Shown piece by piece: positions 1-8,008 of a DNA stretch of 43,023 nucleotides. Where the stretch lies: assembly GCA_042569785.1 (NCBI GenBank), contig JBHPGW010000018.1, positions 1 through 43,023 on the forward strand, in the 5' to 3' direction. The translations under genes were made by a program, and so were the position numbers. This DNA is from JBHPGW01 sp042569785 (GTDB lineage Bacteria > Planctomycetota > Phycisphaerae > Sedimentisphaerales > Anaerobacaceae). A model generated the notes under the pieces. The model made no database searches, had not been told where the DNA came from, and saw only the letters and a list, made by a program, of their open reading frames with translations. Position 1 is the stretch's first letter, and every line of letters begins with the position of its first letter.

Positions 1-49
1 ATCATGATTAGTTGTTATTTTACATGATTTGGTGGTTAAATCAAAGTTC

Positions 50-78
50 TTGACGGGTATGGATTAATTGTTTTTAAT
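50..78 (+). promoter_or_regulatory. Sigma70-type promoter upstream of the aminotransferase gene
   Basis: TTGACG (50-55), a 17-nt spacer and TTTAAT (73-78) match the -35/-10 consensus in five of six positions each. The predicted transcript would start near 85 and carry a leader of about 80 nt before the ATG at 167. The rest of 1-166 shows no gene. This is a visual match only. Confidence 0.5.
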
Positions 79-166
79 ATGGGGCCTGAGGTTTTACGAA
101 AGTTTTACTGTTGTAATGTGTGAGTGTTGTTAAAATCCGGCAGTTGAAAATGAAAGGTTTTTAAAG

Positions 167-1357
167 ATGAAGGTCAGTAATCGAGCAGAAGCGGTACCGC
201 CATCAGCGACGATCGCGGTAACTTCGAAGGCGAAGGAAATGAAGGCGGCAGGGGTTGATGTTGTCAGTTTCGGTGCCGGTGAGCCTGATTTTGATACGCC
301 TGGGTTTATTAAGGACGCGGCGATCGCAGCGATGAAGGCTGGCAAAACCGGTTATACGGCGGCGGCTGGTATCGCGGAACTGCGGAAGGTTATCGCTGAT
401 AAGCTGGAAAAAGATAACGGGCTTACGTACACAGCTGACCATGTTATCGTTAATATCGGTGCTAAGCATTCGGTTTATGAGGCGATGCAGGCGGTGCTTG
501 ATCCGGGCGATGAGGTTATTTTGCCGACGCCATATTGGGTGACCTATACTGAGACTATTAAGCTTGCCGGCGGTGTGGCGAAGATAGTCGAAACCGATAA
601 GGCGAACAGTTATAAGATCACACCGGAGCAGCTCAAAGAGGCTATAAACGAAAAGACAGCGATGCTGCTTTTGAATTCGCCTAACAATCCGGGGGGGTTT
701 ACGTATAGTCCTGACGAACTGGCGGCGCTGGCGAAGGTGCTCGAAGGGACCGATGTGATGGTGCTTTCTGATGAGATATATGAAAAGCTGATTTATGGCG
801 ATACGAAATTTGTAAGCTTCGCTTCTTTGAGTGACGATGCTTATAACAGGACGTTGACGGTTAACGGTTTGAGTAAGGCGTTCGCGATGACGGGCTGGCG
901 GGTTGGTTATACGGCAGGGCCATTGGAAGCGATAAAGGCGATGGGTAGATTGCAGTCGCATATGACGTCGAACGTGGTGACTTTTGTGCAGGACGCATCG
1001 ATGGTCGCGTTGGGCGAGGCGGGGGTTGAGATCGTTGAAAAGATGCGGGTTGAATTTGAAAAGCGAGCGAAGTATATGGTTGAAAGGCTTAACGGTATTG
1101 AAGGTGTGGAATGCACCGAGCCTACGGGCGCTTTTTACTGTTTTCCTGATGTTTCAGCCCATTATGGCCGAACTATTAATGGCGCGAAAATAGAAGGCAG
1201 TATGGATTTTGCGAAGGCGCTGCTGGAACAGGCGAATGTCGCGTTGGTGCCTGGTCTGCCGTTTGGGTGCGATAATAACGTGCGGCTTAGCTTTGCCTGC
1301 TCGCTGGAACAGATCACTAAAGGTTTAGATAGGTTGGAAGAATGGCTGAAACAATAG
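167..1357 (+). CDS. Class I/II PLP-dependent aminotransferase (aspartate aminotransferase-like)
   Basis: A 396-aa fold-type I aminotransferase, probably cytosolic, that transfers the amino group between an amino acid such as aspartate and a 2-oxo acid. Family signatures are in order: SPNNPGG (171-177) with the cofactor-binding Asn, SDEIYE (201-206) with the Asp that pairs with the pyridine nitrogen, and NGLSKAFAMTGWRVGY (233-248) with Lys237 as the Schiff-base lysine. A C-terminal VRLSFACS carries the expected carboxylate-binding Arg. The ATG follows a weak GAAAGG. Its last 16 nt overlap the start of the next gene, so the two are probably co-transcribed. The class is secure. The substrate is not: aspartate is usual for this subfamily (AspC/AspB 1b type), but prephenate or other acceptors are possible. 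Confidence 0.9.
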   Translation: MKVSNRAEAVPPSATIAVTSKAKEMKAAGVDVVSFGAGEPDFDTPGFIKDAAIAAMKAGKTGYTAAAGIAELRKVIADKLEKDNGLTYTADHVIVNIGAKHSVYEAMQAVLDPGDEVILPTPYWVTYTETIKLAGGVAKIVETDKANSYKITPEQLKEAINEKTAMLLLNSPNNPGGFTYSPDELAALAKVLEGTDVMVLSDEIYEKLIYGDTKFVSFASLSDDAYNRTLTVNGLSKAFAMTGWRVGYTAGPLEAIKAMGRLQSHMTSNVVTFVQDASMVALGEAGVEIVEKMRVEFEKRAKYMVERLNGIEGVECTEPTGAFYCFPDVSAHYGRTINGAKIEGSMDFAKALLEQANVALVPGLPFGCDNNVRLSFACSLEQITKGLDRLEEWLKQ

Positions 1358-3675
1358 AGGCAGAGGTTAAAAAGAAATCGGCACTTAGCGGCTGGCCAAT
1401 GATTATCGGGTGGATCGCGATGATGATATTCGCGTTTCACGCCTGTACGCATATGGTCGGGGCTGGTGACACGTGGGTTGCGATGGCTTGCGGACGTCAC
1501 TTTATCAATCACGGTGTCGATACGGTCGAGCCTTTCAGTGCGAATTCTCATAATGCAGGGCCAACGGAAGAAGAGGTTGAAACCTGGCCCGGTTGGGCTC
1601 AGTGGATAACCGAGAAGGTTGGACTCGATACGGTTAAGTATTGGCATCCTACCGGCTGGGTAAATCAGAACTGGCTGACGCATGTTATTTTTTACTGGGT
1701 GACTAGCGAGTCGCCCTTTGCCGATGCTGAAAACTTTTCGTTTAATACGCTGGTCTACTGGAAGTTCGCGGTTTATATACTTACGATTGTCTGTGTCTAT
1801 TATATGACACGTTTGTTGGGGGTGAATCCGGCATTGAGCGCGGTTTTCGCCTGCTTTACTTTGTTTATAGGCAGGTCGTTTTTTGATGTTCGTCCGGCGG
1901 GATTCTCGAATCTTTGCACGGCGGCGTTTTTGCTCATCCTTACCCTCGCGACGTATCGCAAGGTTTGGTACATCTGGCTTATTGTGCCCTTGACGGTGTT
2001 CTGGTGCAATGTTCACGGCGGATATATTTACATTTTTATTATGCTGGTTCCTTTTTTCGGTTTTCACTTTTTGACGAGCTTTACAAAGAAAGGGCTGGTT
2101 TCGATAGGTCGCAAAGGTCTTTATCATACTGCCTGGGCTGGAGTGGCGGCTTTTCTCGGTTCGATAGTATTTAACCCGTTTCATTTGACGAACCTTACGC
2201 ATACTTTTGTAATCAGTGTCAGCGAACACGCCAAGGCCTGGCGTACGGTTAATGAATGGCATCCAGCGTTTGAATGGGGAAATCCTGTCGGCGACGAGAT
2301 ACCTTTTTTGATAATGTATATTATCTGCTGGGTACTGCTTTTGGCGTGGATCGTTTCGATGATAGTGACGTCTAAATCGGTTAAGAGCCAGGTGAAACGA
2401 AAGTCGGATATATCGGGAAGTTATCAATGGCCCAAGGTTGACCTGGCACTGATCGCTATCGCAGCTCTTTCTATTTATATGGCGATCTGCTCGCGGCGTT
2501 TTATACCGATAGCTGCTATGGCGGCGTGTCCTTTGATGGCGTTGTATATCGAGCAGATCGTTCGTGCGATCTCGGCGACTCGTAATTTTCATAAGAAGGG
2601 GGAGCTTACGGTTCCAGTGATGCCGAGGCCGCTTCAAAAGGTTTTTGTTTTAATCGGTATTGCCGCGGTTTTATTTTTCGGCTTACGGTGGGGTTTTAAA
2701 TTCAATCGGATATATCTGGCTGCATGGCCTACGGATGAGAAATTGAATTCTGTGTTTATGCGTATGACGGCATCAGATGCTAAGCCCTTTTATGCTACGC
2801 AGTTTATGAGGGACAACAAGATGTCCGGCAAGATGTTCAACTACTGGACCGAAGGGGGTTTTATAGGCTACGGACAGGTAGCTGACCCGAATACCGGTAA
2901 GACGCCTTTACAGTTATTTATGGACGGCAGGGCTCAGGCGGCGTATAGTCGTAAAGATTATGACAGGTGGGCCATAATCATGGCGGGCGGGCCTGTCTAT
3001 GGTACAGCCAGGGCACGAAAACAGAAAATAACCCCGGAGGTATATAGAAAGACGGGCGAATGGCTGGATAAAAAACTTAAAGGTCGTGGGGTGTGGGTTG
3101 TCTTGATGCCGGCCGGTCAGTTTGACAGTGCTTTTGTCAAAGCTCTCGAACACAATACTAACTGGGTTATAGTTTTTATGAATAATAAGCAACGGCTTTT
3201 TGTTGACAGGACCACGGCTGGTGGCAAAAAACTATTTGAAGGAATATTCAACGGGCAGACGGTGTTTCCTGATGAGTTTTCCAGGAATCTCGTATTGGCC
3301 AGAAATATGATATTATTTGGCAAGGGTGCCGCGGCAAAACGTCGGGGGCTGGAACACGCGTTCAAGGCTTTTGAATTGTATCCCTCACAGGCGCCTTTAG
3401 TGCAAATGATGTTTGCAACCAGGTACTCAAGTGAATTGAGACCTGATGTTCTGGGTTTCTGTAAGGGCTACGCCGAGCAGTTCGAGAAGAACAGGAAGCA
3501 GTACATAAAGGAGGATGGTTATTTCCATAAGGTTGTTGCGGCATTGGTTTGTAATGACGTGCTGAATAGAGGGGCCAAGGCTCAAAAAGATGAGGATATG
3601 ATCGAGCTTTACAGTGGGCGTTTGAGAGAATACAGAAGAGAAAAAAATATACTGATCCGCAACAAAAGGTGGTAA
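1342..3675 (+). CDS. Large polytopic membrane protein, GT-C glycosyltransferase-like
   Basis: A 777-aa protein. Residues about 15-455 hold many hydrophobic segments, for example around 17-35, 134-155, 160-200, 210-240, 255-275, 315-340, 370-400 and 434-452. The last 320 residues are soluble. GDTW near the first periplasmic loop, followed by QNWLTH, RPAGFSNL and NVHGGY, resembles the loop architecture of GT-C lipid-linked-sugar transferases. After the last helix, FNYWTEGGFIGY and LFMDGRAQ fit a pattern (G-G then DGRA) that I associate with uncharacterised bacterial GT-C-like proteins. It starts inside the aminotransferase gene (16-nt overlap) and ends 3 nt before a GT2 that could make its polyprenyl-phosphate-sugar donor. 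No exact family is recognised. GT-C membership is inference from topology and motifs. Confidence 0.6.
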   Translation: MAETIEAEVKKKSALSGWPMIIGWIAMMIFAFHACTHMVGAGDTWVAMACGRHFINHGVDTVEPFSANSHNAGPTEEEVETWPGWAQWITEKVGLDTVKYWHPTGWVNQNWLTHVIFYWVTSESPFADAENFSFNTLVYWKFAVYILTIVCVYYMTRLLGVNPALSAVFACFTLFIGRSFFDVRPAGFSNLCTAAFLLILTLATYRKVWYIWLIVPLTVFWCNVHGGYIYIFIMLVPFFGFHFLTSFTKKGLVSIGRKGLYHTAWAGVAAFLGSIVFNPFHLTNLTHTFVISVSEHAKAWRTVNEWHPAFEWGNPVGDEIPFLIMYIICWVLLLAWIVSMIVTSKSVKSQVKRKSDISGSYQWPKVDLALIAIAALSIYMAICSRRFIPIAAMAACPLMALYIEQIVRAISATRNFHKKGELTVPVMPRPLQKVFVLIGIAAVLFFGLRWGFKFNRIYLAAWPTDEKLNSVFMRMTASDAKPFYATQFMRDNKMSGKMFNYWTEGGFIGYGQVADPNTGKTPLQLFMDGRAQAAYSRKDYDRWAIIMAGGPVYGTARARKQKITPEVYRKTGEWLDKKLKGRGVWVVLMPAGQFDSAFVKALEHNTNWVIVFMNNKQRLFVDRTTAGGKKLFEGIFNGQTVFPDEFSRNLVLARNMILFGKGAAAKRRGLEHAFKAFELYPSQAPLVQMMFATRYSSELRPDVLGFCKGYAEQFEKNRKQYIKEDGYFHKVVAALVCNDVLNRGAKAQKDEDMIELYSGRLREYRREKNILIRNKRW

Positions 3676-3678
3676 CAG

Positions 3679-4419
3679 GTGAGTGACAATAATCTGGAAA
3701 ATGCGGTTGAGTCGGATACCCGTGATGGTGTTTCTTTGAGTGTGTTTTTTCCGTGTTATAACGAGCAGGAAAATGTTGCGCGTACGACTGAACAGGCGGT
3801 CTCGGTTCTCGAAAGGATCGGTGCTGACTACGAGGTAATAATAGTCAATGACGGAAGCGGCGATTCTACGGGTGAAATAGCCCGCGGGTTGGCGGGAGCT
3901 AACAGCAGGGTCAAAGTTGTAGAGCATGATGGAAATCAGGGTTACGGGGCGGCTCTTCAGTCGGGGTTTCGTGCGGCGAGTAAGGAGTTGGTATTTTATA
4001 CCGATGGTGACGGCCAATTCGATATTAACGAGATGCCGGCCCTTTTAGAGTTGATGGCTGATCATGACATTGTCAGTTGTTACCGTTTGGATCGTAAGGA
4101 TAGCGCAATTCGTAAACTCAACGCCTGGTGCTGGACGAAGTTAGTTTGTTTTTTGTTTAGTATGCGTATTCGTGATATAGATTGCGCGTTCAAATTGTTT
4201 AAGCGGGAAATATTCGATAACATAGAGATGACAAGTACCGGTGCGCTGATCGATACCGAGATCCTGGCACGGACGGTTCGTAAGGGTTACCGTATAACTC
4301 AAAGAGGTGTTCACCATTATCCTCGCACGGCTGGCGAACAAACCGGTGCCAATATCAAGGTGATACTTCGAGCGTTTAAAGAGCTGTTCAAGCTGCGTCG
4401 TCAAATTCGTGGTTCGTAA
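3679..4419 (+). CDS. Family 2 glycosyltransferase, dolichyl/polyprenyl-phosphate mannose synthase-like
   Basis: A 246-aa GT-A fold enzyme predicted to transfer a sugar from a nucleotide donor to a polyprenyl phosphate at the inner face of the membrane. It has PCYNEQENV (25-33), the nucleotide-binding VNDGSGD (56-62) and the metal-binding TDGDGQFD (108-115). DIDCAFKLF follows, as in DPM1-type enzymes. No C-terminal membrane helices are present, so it is the short soluble type. The start is GTG at 3679, chosen because AAAGGTGG lies just upstream and the preceding gene ends 3 nt earlier. Coupling to the upstream GT-C-like protein suggests a donor/transferase pair. The sugar identity is unknown. 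Confidence 0.85.
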   Translation: MSDNNLENAVESDTRDGVSLSVFFPCYNEQENVARTTEQAVSVLERIGADYEVIIVNDGSGDSTGEIARGLAGANSRVKVVEHDGNQGYGAALQSGFRAASKELVFYTDGDGQFDINEMPALLELMADHDIVSCYRLDRKDSAIRKLNAWCWTKLVCFLFSMRIRDIDCAFKLFKREIFDNIEMTSTGALIDTEILARTVRKGYRITQRGVHHYPRTAGEQTGANIKVILRAFKELFKLRRQIRGS

Positions 4420-4527
4420 TTTTAATCACAGATTTCGCAGATTTAAAAAGGATTATCACAGATTTTTTTAACCACGAATTTTCACGAATGAACACGAATA
4501 AAAAAAACAGATACGCAATACGAGATT
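4420..4527. repeat. Intergenic repeat with CACGAAT / CACAGATTT units
   Basis: The gap holds two CACAGATTT units (near 4427 and 4457), then ACCACGAATT-TTCACGAAT-GAACACGAAT (4471-4500) and an A-run. Nearly the same block lies at 14325-14358, and a related CCACAGAT/GACACGGATTAAC block lies in inverted orientation at about 36794-36850. It has no coding potential. It is best read as a dispersed intergenic repeat. Confidence 0.7.
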
Positions 4528-6453
4528 ATGGAAAAAAAGAAGGTTAATCTGTTTGTTTACGGCTCATTGCGTGATCGTAAGATCTTTGAATCGGTTTGTG
4601 GTTTGGATTTCACTCGCACAGTTTCCAGGGTCAATCAGCAGCGTCTGTTCGCAGAGCCTGCACTGCTTTCGGGTTATCGCAAGGTCAGTCCTGACAACGT
4701 CTACTATTATGCAATAGCCGGCAGGTCGTCGAGGATCGACGGGCTTTTGATCCACGATGTAACAGTTGAGGCAATGGCAGAGATCGACAGGTATGAAGGC
4801 TATCGTTATCAGAAACAAAAGGTGTTGGTCAATACGGCAAAAGGCCCGATTGTTGCGGTTGCATATTTGGTGAGCCGTGAGTCGATGAAGCAACATTTCG
4901 GCGACAGGTTTCATGTCAATTTGATACATGAGTTGTGGCTTCGCAAGCGGATCGAAAAATTTATGAGAAAGCACACACGCCCGGGAGAGCGTACGGCTGA
5001 TGCGGAGATGGAGCGTCGTGCGGACCGTGAACTGCTTGCGACAACCGAGCGTGATTTGGTTATAACGCATTACCACTCCGACGCTGTGAGCGATTATTAT
5101 CTTCAGCATGAGCTTGACCGTCCCCGTCCGAGCATTGCGCATTTGCGAGGTGACTCGGCAGCGCAGCCTTTTATCGCCAATTACATCAGGATGGTTGTCA
5201 AACAAGTGGTGCTCAATCAGCTTGACGAGAGGATTCAGTATAGGTATCGGTTTGCCCTTGAACATTTGCGAAGTTCAGAGAGGTACTTCAAGCGTTCTGT
5301 TAGTCTGCTGATAGCTTTGCAGATCATGAACAGAAACGAAAAGACGGTAGGGTTGATAGTCGATAAGTGCCCGGAAACAATGCCTTATGCCAAACATGAC
5401 CTGGTCGATTACGTCAAGTACGCGGTCAGTGCGGCTAAGAGTCTGTTCGATGCCAGGGTGGTTGAGTCTCATCTGGAACGTATCCGGTCGAATTTTGAGC
5501 CTGGTCTTGTTCCTCTCGGCGCTGAAGTGGAGTTGAGTAATATCGGAGCGGCAGCGGTAGAACCTCAAAGAAGTATCCAGAAAAAAACGGACCCGGTATA
5601 TGACAATTTTAAATACTTTCATGATTTTCAACTCGATGTCCTGTCGTGGAAACTCGGAGGTTATATCGACGACCATAGCGGATCAACCGAGCCTGGTCGC
5701 AAATGTGGATTTTTGGAATTGGCTCCGGGCAGACTCAATATAGCAGGAGAGATATCTCGTCCTACAACGGCGGCGCCATGGCTGTTGAATCAGTTGATCC
5801 GCGAGACCACTAATTTTTATGGTGTTCTGCCGCACAGTCTGCATCTTTCTTTTCAACTCAGGAAAAATCAGGTAGGCAGACAGAATCTTTTGCCGTTAGG
5901 TTTTGTTAAGTGCCTTCTTGCTCTCGGCGGCGGTTTAGAGCAGAAACAGAGCGGCAGGTTTTGGGTATCACGAATGGGCTATGACGAAATTACGCAGACG
6001 AGTTATGGTGAGGAATTGGTCTTTGCGCGTACGAACAGGCGTCGATGGTACCTGGGCGGAGATCAGTTTGGCGACAAGGCACCTGTGCAGGCAACGACCT
6101 ATGTGCATCAGTATAAGTTTATTCGCCTTGACAAAAGAGCGAATTATGAGCCCTTGATAATGTGTCTCAAGGGTCTTCAACTGTCTTGTAATCCGGCGGA
6201 TTATTTAAGTGCCGAGCAATTGCAGACAAGCTCCAGGCTTCGCAGCCAGTACGAGGAATTGAAGCGTTGGGCAGCCGAACCTGAGCCGATAAGCTCTCGG
6301 ACGATAGGTAAATTTATTAAGGTTATCGAAGAGGGCCTAATGAATGAGGGGTATCATAAGCCTGTGCACAAGCCGCACTACATAAGCTGGGCACTGGAGG
6401 CGGCGGATGTGCAGTTGCGTCTGTTCAATAACCAGATCAAGAGCGGTCGATAG
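4528..6453 (+). CDS. Gamma-glutamylcyclotransferase-like domain fused to a probable glutamine-synthetase-fold carboxylate-amine ligase (amidoligase)
   Basis: A 641-aa two-module protein. Residues 6-115 match the GGCT/AIG2-like fold: FVYGSLR (9-15), GLLI (72-75), and IDRYEGYRYQ with Glu90 where the family has its catalytic acid. A helical linker (about 125-325) follows. The C-terminal module shows LGAEVELS (330-337), an E-x-E pattern like the metal-binding start of GCS/GS-fold ligases, then FLELAPGRLN (395-404), GEISRP (407-412) and PHSLHLSFQ (435-443), consistent with later metal and substrate strands of that fold. GGCT domains release 5-oxoproline from gamma-glutamyl amines, whereas ligases of this fold make such bonds, so the fusion could run both directions of one modification. 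The ligase call is by pattern only. The C-terminus overlaps the convergent Nudix gene by 17 nt. Confidence 0.6.
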   Translation: MEKKKVNLFVYGSLRDRKIFESVCGLDFTRTVSRVNQQRLFAEPALLSGYRKVSPDNVYYYAIAGRSSRIDGLLIHDVTVEAMAEIDRYEGYRYQKQKVLVNTAKGPIVAVAYLVSRESMKQHFGDRFHVNLIHELWLRKRIEKFMRKHTRPGERTADAEMERRADRELLATTERDLVITHYHSDAVSDYYLQHELDRPRPSIAHLRGDSAAQPFIANYIRMVVKQVVLNQLDERIQYRYRFALEHLRSSERYFKRSVSLLIALQIMNRNEKTVGLIVDKCPETMPYAKHDLVDYVKYAVSAAKSLFDARVVESHLERIRSNFEPGLVPLGAEVELSNIGAAAVEPQRSIQKKTDPVYDNFKYFHDFQLDVLSWKLGGYIDDHSGSTEPGRKCGFLELAPGRLNIAGEISRPTTAAPWLLNQLIRETTNFYGVLPHSLHLSFQLRKNQVGRQNLLPLGFVKCLLALGGGLEQKQSGRFWVSRMGYDEITQTSYGEELVFARTNRRRWYLGGDQFGDKAPVQATTYVHQYKFIRLDKRANYEPLIMCLKGLQLSCNPADYLSAEQLQTSSRLRSQYEELKRWAAEPEPISSRTIGKFIKVIEEGLMNEGYHKPVHKPHYISWALEAADVQLRLFNNQIKSGR

Positions 6454-6895
6454 TTAATTCGCGAATCGCTAATTTTATGACCTTGTTGTGATCGAAGGCC
6501 AAGTCTGTTGGGATGTTTTGGATGTCGAACCATTCGGCTTTTGCGGCGTCGTCACCTGCTTTTATTTTATCCGGGTTAGTTTCAGCGATACCCATATATA
6601 CTACTGTTATCTGCCTGCCCCTTGGGTCCCTGCCGGGAGTTCCAAATGTGTGGAGTTGTTTTAAGGGCACGCTGGTTAGATTCGTTTCTTCGGCGAGTTC
6701 TCTTTCTGCGGCGTCTTTGAGATTCTCGTCCATTTCGACAAAGCCGCCCGGCAGTGCCCATCTGCCTTTGAAAGGTTCGTTGGCTCGCTTGATGAGCAGG
6801 ATATTTGGTTTGCTGTCGAAATAAGCGAATACAACGGCGTCGACGGTTACCATCGGTCTTGGCCAGCAGTAAGTGTATTTTCCTTTTTTAGCCAT
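6437..6895 (-). CDS. Nudix hydrolase (ADP-ribose pyrophosphatase/MutT-like)
   Basis: A 152-aa Nudix protein that should hydrolyse a nucleoside diphosphate linked to another group. The Nudix box spans 51-73: GFVEMDE, then RELAEE with the metal-binding glutamates. Asn72 sits where the consensus has Gly. FGTPGRDPRGR (84-94), just after the box, is typical of the ADP-ribose pyrophosphatase-like branch rather than of 8-oxo-dGTPases. The frame stays open far upstream into the rhomboid gene, but the ATG at 6895 gives the normal family length, so I use that start. It lies 28 nt after the rhomboid gene, and its 3' end overlaps the amidoligase-like gene on the other strand. Confidence 0.85.
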   Translation of the reverse strand: MAKKGKYTYCWPRPMVTVDAVVFAYFDSKPNILLIKRANEPFKGRWALPGGFVEMDENLKDAAERELAEETNLTSVPLKQLHTFGTPGRDPRGRQITVVYMGIAETNPDKIKAGDDAAKAEWFDIQNIPTDLAFDHNKVIKLAIRELTIDRS

Positions 6896-6923
6896 ATTCT
6901 CGTATTGCGTGATGTGTATTGCG

Positions 6924-7769
6924 TTAATTATTGTTTTTCGTTTGCTGGTTTTTTGTGGCCTGCTTGAGTATCTTTTTTTCTTTTGACGAGAGAGAGTGTA
7001 TCCCTGATTGGTGAACTTTTTCCAGTATTTGGTCGAGTTCCTGCTGGATGTCCTGCTTGGAAGTGACTTTCTTTTGAAATTGCTGAAATCGCACTTTTGT
7101 TTTGAATTTGGTTTGCCAGTTTTGTGAAAAGACATAGATAGCCCCTGCTGCCATGCCACCTAAGTGAGCGGCGTCACCTCCCGCATTTTGAGCACCGGTA
7201 AATAAATTGGCTACATACCAACCTGTCAGGATTATAGCGGCGACCCTGATTGGGACGGGGAAGAAAAGGATGAACACAACAAAGTGTGGGAAAAGTATTG
7301 CACAAGCAGCCAACATGCCGAGTATCGCTCCGGAAGCGCCAACCATAACGCCTGCGTCCAGTAAGCCAAGAGAGACAAGAGTAAGGTATAGCAGTCCGCC
7401 TGCTATACCGCAACCGAGATAAAACGTCAGGAATTTTCTGCTGTGCCAGTGACGTTCGAGTGTCGGGCCTAAAAAGTAGAGGCCTATCATGTTGAAGAGC
7501 AGGTGCCAAAACGAAGCGTGTAGAAACTGATATGATACGAGTCTCCATAACTGAAGAGCCTGCGGTATTGAAGTTGCATCGATGCAGAACCATTGGTAAA
7601 TAACGTTGCCGAGGGGTTTTATAATTATCGAGAGAAAAAATACCGCTACATTGATGATCAGCAATCTTTTGACCATTGGGGTTAGCGATGGAAATTTCAT
7701 TCTCATCTGCGGGGCGCGATGTTGCGGGTTGTAATTTCCGTGAGAGTACTCTCTGTCGTAAAGTCCCAT
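6924..7769 (-). CDS. Rhomboid-family intramembrane serine protease
   Basis: A 281-aa inner-membrane protease that cleaves transmembrane helices. It has the six-helix core (about 34-215) and the catalytic dyad: Ser146 in GASGA (144-148) and His202 in AAHLGG. HLLFN (89-93) supplies the oxyanion-side His/Asn. The C-terminal 65 residues are a charged cytoplasmic tail ending in Lys/Gln/Asn-rich sequence. The N-terminal 30 residues are polar and short, so no extra cytoplasmic domain is present. It precedes the Nudix gene by 28 nt. The substrate is unknown; no obvious partner is adjacent. Confidence 0.92.
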   Translation of the reverse strand: MGLYDREYSHGNYNPQHRAPQMRMKFPSLTPMVKRLLIINVAVFFLSIIIKPLGNVIYQWFCIDATSIPQALQLWRLVSYQFLHASFWHLLFNMIGLYFLGPTLERHWHSRKFLTFYLGCGIAGGLLYLTLVSLGLLDAGVMVGASGAILGMLAACAILFPHFVVFILFFPVPIRVAAIILTGWYVANLFTGAQNAGGDAAHLGGMAAGAIYVFSQNWQTKFKTKVRFQQFQKKVTSKQDIQQELDQILEKVHQSGIHSLSSKEKKILKQATKNQQTKNNN

Positions 7770-7792
7770 AATTTTGCCTTTAAATAAATTTT

Positions 7793-7904
7793 TTGACAGG
7801 ATAACAGGATTAACTTGATAATTTTATCCCGTCGCTTGCGCTCCGGGCTTTTTTGTGGTTAATAGTTTTTTCAAAATCCTGTTTAATCTTGTTAATCCTG
7901 TCAA
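7793..7904. repeat. 112-bp inverted-repeat element enclosing a second dispersed repeat
   Basis: The element begins TTGACAGGATAACAGG (7793) and ends in the inverted TTAATCCTGTCAA (to 7904), giving imperfect terminal inverted repeats of about 25-30 bp. Between them (7824-7860) lies a GC-rich hairpin (CCCG-TCGCTTGCGCTC-CGGG) followed by TTTTTTGTGGT, which recurs at 39152-39188. It lies between lgt and the rhomboid gene. It may be a MITE/REP-like element. Flanking target duplications are not evident. Confidence 0.6.
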
Positions 7905-8008
7905 GAAATACAATTAAACCATAATATTTTTCGGTCTCTGTTATTATACACTATATCGTCAATATCGCTCGATGTTCAAGTGAAAAAAACTGGGCAGGTG
8001 AGAAAAGT

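Noticed and set aside
203..961. 252-aa minus-strand open frame
   Set aside because: Shadow of the aminotransferase, whose motifs are all on the plus strand.
1162..2637. 491-aa open frame on the minus strand
   Set aside because: It is antisense to the GT-C-like gene, is rich in Arg/His/Asn and has no recognisable domain. The plus-strand frame has proper membrane helices and operon context.
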